From NCBI RefSeq assembly GCF_000142905.1, contig NW_013657645.1, positions 57,713 to 121,712 of the forward strand: a stretch of 64,000 nucleotides of DNA, read 5' to 3'. The stretch comes from Thecamonas trahens ATCC 50062. Taxonomy: Eukaryota; Apusozoa; Apusomonadida; Apusomonadidae. This document shows positions 61,742 to 64,000 of the stretch, piece by piece; within the stretch, counting starts at the first letter, position 1, and each line of letters begins with the position of its first letter. The notes under the pieces are model-generated. The model was not told the origin of the DNA. It ran no database searches and worked only from the letters and a program-made list of their open reading frames with translations. A program made the translations under genes and the position numbers.

Positions 61742-64000
61742 ATGCATCCCTCACTTGCTTCACCGCCGTATCAAGCTCGCCGGGCAGTTGATCAGCCTCC
61801 GGGAGCCTCGTCTCCCTGCTTTCCGGCGGCTGAGCTCACGATCCCGTCTACACCTCTCTCGGCCATGCCGCGCAAGGCAACACCCCGCACGCCAGCGGCA
61901 GCAGCGGCAGCAGCTGGACCTCGTCCTCCTGCAGCTGCAGCTGCGGCGTCGGTGCCCCTCCCGCCGCTGTCGGAGGAGACACTGGAGCTCATGGCGCCGA
62001 CAGCGACTGTCGGCGTCCTACCGCCGCCGCCGCCTGCGACTGCTGCTGCGGCGGCGGCATCGTCCAAGCGGCCGCTGCCGCGGCTGGGCTCTGCGGCCAC
62101 ACGGGCGGCGCTTGCGGCGGCCGCAACAGCAGCCTTTCCACCTCCGCCAGGTATTCCACATGGCTCTGCGGCGTCGGCGCTGGCGTACCTGCATGCGCAT
62201 GAGACGCTGGCTCGGGTTGCGGCGTCCAAGTTTGCGGCGGCGACGACGGCCGAGCTCGACGCGCTCGCCGAGTACGTGGCTGCGCCGCATCTCCAGACCG
62301 GCTCGGCCTCGCCGCTTCATCCGCTGCGGACGGCGCTGCTGCTGCTGGGTGTCGGCGCGGCCGATCATGGCTCGGTGCTGCGTGCACTGCGCGCGCGGCT
62401 GGCGGCGTCGGCCACCACCCACATGGTGGTCCGCCTCAAGCCGGCCGACGTGCTGACACTCAAGGACGCGCTGCGGGCACTGCTGGGCGAGGCGAGCCAG
62501 GCGCGGTTCCGCGACCGATCGCTCGAGCCGAGCGCGCGGTCGGCGGCGATGGTGGCGGCGGCAGGCCGGGCCAAGCCGCTGGCGTCGTCGGTCATTTCGC
62601 GGGCCTCGGTCGATTCGCTCGTTGCGTGGTACACCAGCGCCTACGGCGAGAGCGATGCTCAGTTTGCCGCGCTTGCGAGCGGTGGGGCCGTCGAGGAGCG
62701 GCGGAGTGCCAAGCGGGCCAAGCGGCTCAACGCGTCGGCCGTCGGTCGCGACGCCGATCCCGGGCCGCGCCCGCCCATTGTCATTGTCATCGAGCGCTTC
62801 GAATCGTTTGCCGCTGCCGTTCTCGTTCCGTTTGTGCGGGTGGTGGCGCAGATGGCAGCGTCGGTCCCGGTTGTCCTTGCCTTTGCGCTCTCGACCTCAC
62901 CGGACGCGCTGGCCAAGCGGTTGCCGCGCTCGATGCTCTCGCTCCTCTCGACCGAGTCGTTCTCGTTCCGGTTCTCGGGCGAGGCTGTTGTCGCGCTGGT
63001 CAACACGCTCGTGTCGGGCAAGGCCATGCCGTACGTCCGCCCAGCTCCGGCCGCGCTGCACTACCTCATCTCGTTCCTCGACGGCGCCACGGTCTCTCTC
63101 CAGGCCACGCTCCGCGTCCTGAGGCTCTTCCTCCTCACTCACTTTGCGGCCAACCCAGGCGGAGTAGCCACCATTCTCGACGCGCCAAGCCATCCGGCCC
63201 GAACGGCCTACCTGACTGCGCTGGAGGAGCTGCTTGCCGCCGACCCAGAGCTGGCTGACGAATACGAAGCAGCGCTCCCGGCCGTTCTTACCACACTGCC
63301 GTCGTGGGGCAAGCGCCCTGCAGACCATGCTACGCTTCAGAGCGTGCTGGCTGACGCGCACGCCCGCGCCGTTCACGCCGACACTGTTGTCGACGTCCTC
63401 ACCGCGGTCATGGTGTACCTTCCGACACGGCTGACCCAGTCGCCGCTTGCGCTCCGCGCTGCGCTCCTCTCTGGCGGCCTCAAAGCCTCCGAGTGGTTTG
63501 CCGAGCTTGCGCAGGCGATTTCGTTCCTCGCTGCACCGGCGATCGAAGCTCTGGCCAACGGCGCGCTCGCCACGCTCCGTGCGTCGACAACTTCGCTCCC
63601 GCTTGGCATTGAGGCGCTCGAGCGGATCGCGGTCACCGCTGCTGCGCCCCACACGGCGGTCCCGGGCAACGAGCGCGCGATCAACGCTTCTGCGCAGGCC
63701 AACGCTGCGGGCGTCGCCCGCCTCCGACGCGAGCTCTCGGCATGGATTGCTGCACTCATCGCCGTCCACGAAGGCGGGCTGGCCGGAGTTCCCGGCGTTG
63801 AGCTTGCCTTTGGCGACGGCTCGGACGTGCTGAGCCAGATTGTCAACCCGCACATTCGCACCCACATCTTTACCGCTCTCCTCGAGCCCGAGCGCTACGT
63901 CCCGCTTGGACCGATGCCTGACGTCTGCATCGCGTACCGCGTGTACGAGGAGGCCGCCGCCCGGTTTGTCAACCTCCGCAATTGGTACGTCGCGTTCTCG
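61742..64000 (+). CDS. ORC3: origin recognition complex subunit 3 (runs off the right edge)
   Basis: An open frame from MHPSLASPPYQARRAVDQPP to the window end, at least 753 codons. An internal ATG at 61865 (MPRKATPRTP) is the alternative start. A long Ala/Pro-rich leader is followed by LLLLGVGAADHGSVLRALRA and MVVRLKPADVLTLKDALRAL. The diagnostic ORC3 block comes next: IVIVIERFESFAAAVLVPFV, VVLAFALSTSPDALAKRLPR, MLSLLSTESFSFRF. The C-terminal segment FTALLEPERYVPLGPMPDVC, IAYRVYEEAAARFVNLRNWY matches the ORC3 winged-helix end, so little is missing. ORC3 is the inactive AAA+-like partner of ORC2 in the complex that marks replication origins and loads MCM. The frame is open but lacks a stop here. 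Confidence 0.88.
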   Translation, partial: MHPSLASPPYQARRAVDQPPGASSPCFPAAELTIPSTPLSAMPRKATPRTPAAAAAAAGPRPPAAAAAASVPLPPLSEETLELMAPTATVGVLPPPPPATAAAAAASSKRPLPRLGSAATRAALAAAATAAFPPPPGIPHGSAASALAYLHAHETLARVAASKFAAATTAELDALAEYVAAPHLQTGSASPLHPLRTALLLLGVGAADHGSVLRALRARLAASATTHMVVRLKPADVLTLKDALRALLGEASQARFRDRSLEPSARSAAMVAAAGRAKPLASSVISRASVDSLVAWYTSAYGESDAQFAALASGGAVEERRSAKRAKRLNASAVGRDADPGPRPPIVIVIERFESFAAAVLVPFVRVVAQMAASVPVVLAFALSTSPDALAKRLPRSMLSLLSTESFSFRFSGEAVVALVNTLVSGKAMPYVRPAPAALHYLISFLDGATVSLQATLRVLRLFLLTHFAANPGGVATILDAPSHPARTAYLTALEELLAADPELADEYEAALPAVLTTLPSWGKRPADHATLQSVLADAHARAVHADTVVDVLTAVMVYLPTRLTQSPLALRAALLSGGLKASEWFAELAQAISFLAAPAIEALANGALATLRASTTSLPLGIEALERIAVTAAAPHTAVPGNERAINASAQANAAGVARLRRELSAWIAALIAVHEGGLAGVPGVELAFGDGSDVLSQIVNPHIRTHIFTALLEPERYVPLGPMPDVCIAYRVYEEAAARFVNLRNWYVAFS

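Noticed and set aside
1-64000. tRNA and rRNA genes
   Set aside because: I looked for T-arm (GGTTCGA) and cloverleaf contexts. The few hits lie inside coding sequence and do not fold.

Overview
The window is nuclear DNA from a GC-rich, gene-dense unicellular eukaryote. Evidence: GT-AG introns, class I myosin, eIF3l, ORC3, a nuclear-encoded complex I 30-kDa subunit with a presequence, dynamin, calpain and TM9SF genes. Gene content and style (tiny gaps between convergent genes, GC-rich third positions, simple-sequence introns) suggest an apusomonad such as Thecamonas trahens. That organism name is inference, not something the sequence proves. Three runs of N (26306-26419, 40381-40544, 52046-52145) show it is a draft scaffold.

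Layout, left to right. 0-11 kb: a TMTC-type mannosyltransferase (+) converges on a spartin gene (-), whose intron is a 30-bp minisatellite. A hairpin-repeat array separates spartin from a divergent protein disulfide isomerase (+), which converges on a TM9SF nonaspanin (-). CA and CTCACC satellites and an unknown membrane protein (-) follow. 11-20 kb: a very large FG-GAP/beta-helix/multipass surface protein (-), a second hairpin-repeat array and a divergent calpain (+). 20-31 kb: a tweety/prominin-like membrane protein (+), a dynamin-related GTPase (+), an ankyrin protein (+) with an assembly duplication at a gap, a CH/ubiquitin-like adaptor (-) and LAMTOR5 (+). 31-43 kb: a TLC-domain protein (-), a B-box/DUF2009 protein (+), two unknown proteins (-), an MFS carrier (+) and a Ca3427-like NMT1/THI5-type binding protein (-). 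43-52 kb: a P-loop/GRF zinc-finger fusion (+), myosin I (-) and a P-type Ca2+-ATPase (-). 52-59 kb: NDUFS3 (+), an HTH-like protein (+), a mitochondrial Holliday junction resolvase (-), a 69-residue coiled-coil protein (+), eIF3l (-), a small membrane protein (-) and an L-galactose-dehydrogenase-like aldo-keto reductase (-). 59.4-61.7 kb: a gene-poor block with an AT-rich island and phased GACCGTTC clusters bounded by an inverted repeat. ORC3 (+) then runs off the right edge.

The genes are mostly unrelated housekeeping functions rather than a pathway cluster. Eight conserved genes or probable genes carry nine apparent frame breaks. Eight breaks sit in otherwise continuous reading, the ninth in a presequence, and each is mended by one extra base in a homopolymer. 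They look like sequencing undercalls, so these genes are probably intact. Introns found here lie almost always within the first 70 codons and are the main home of simple repeats.
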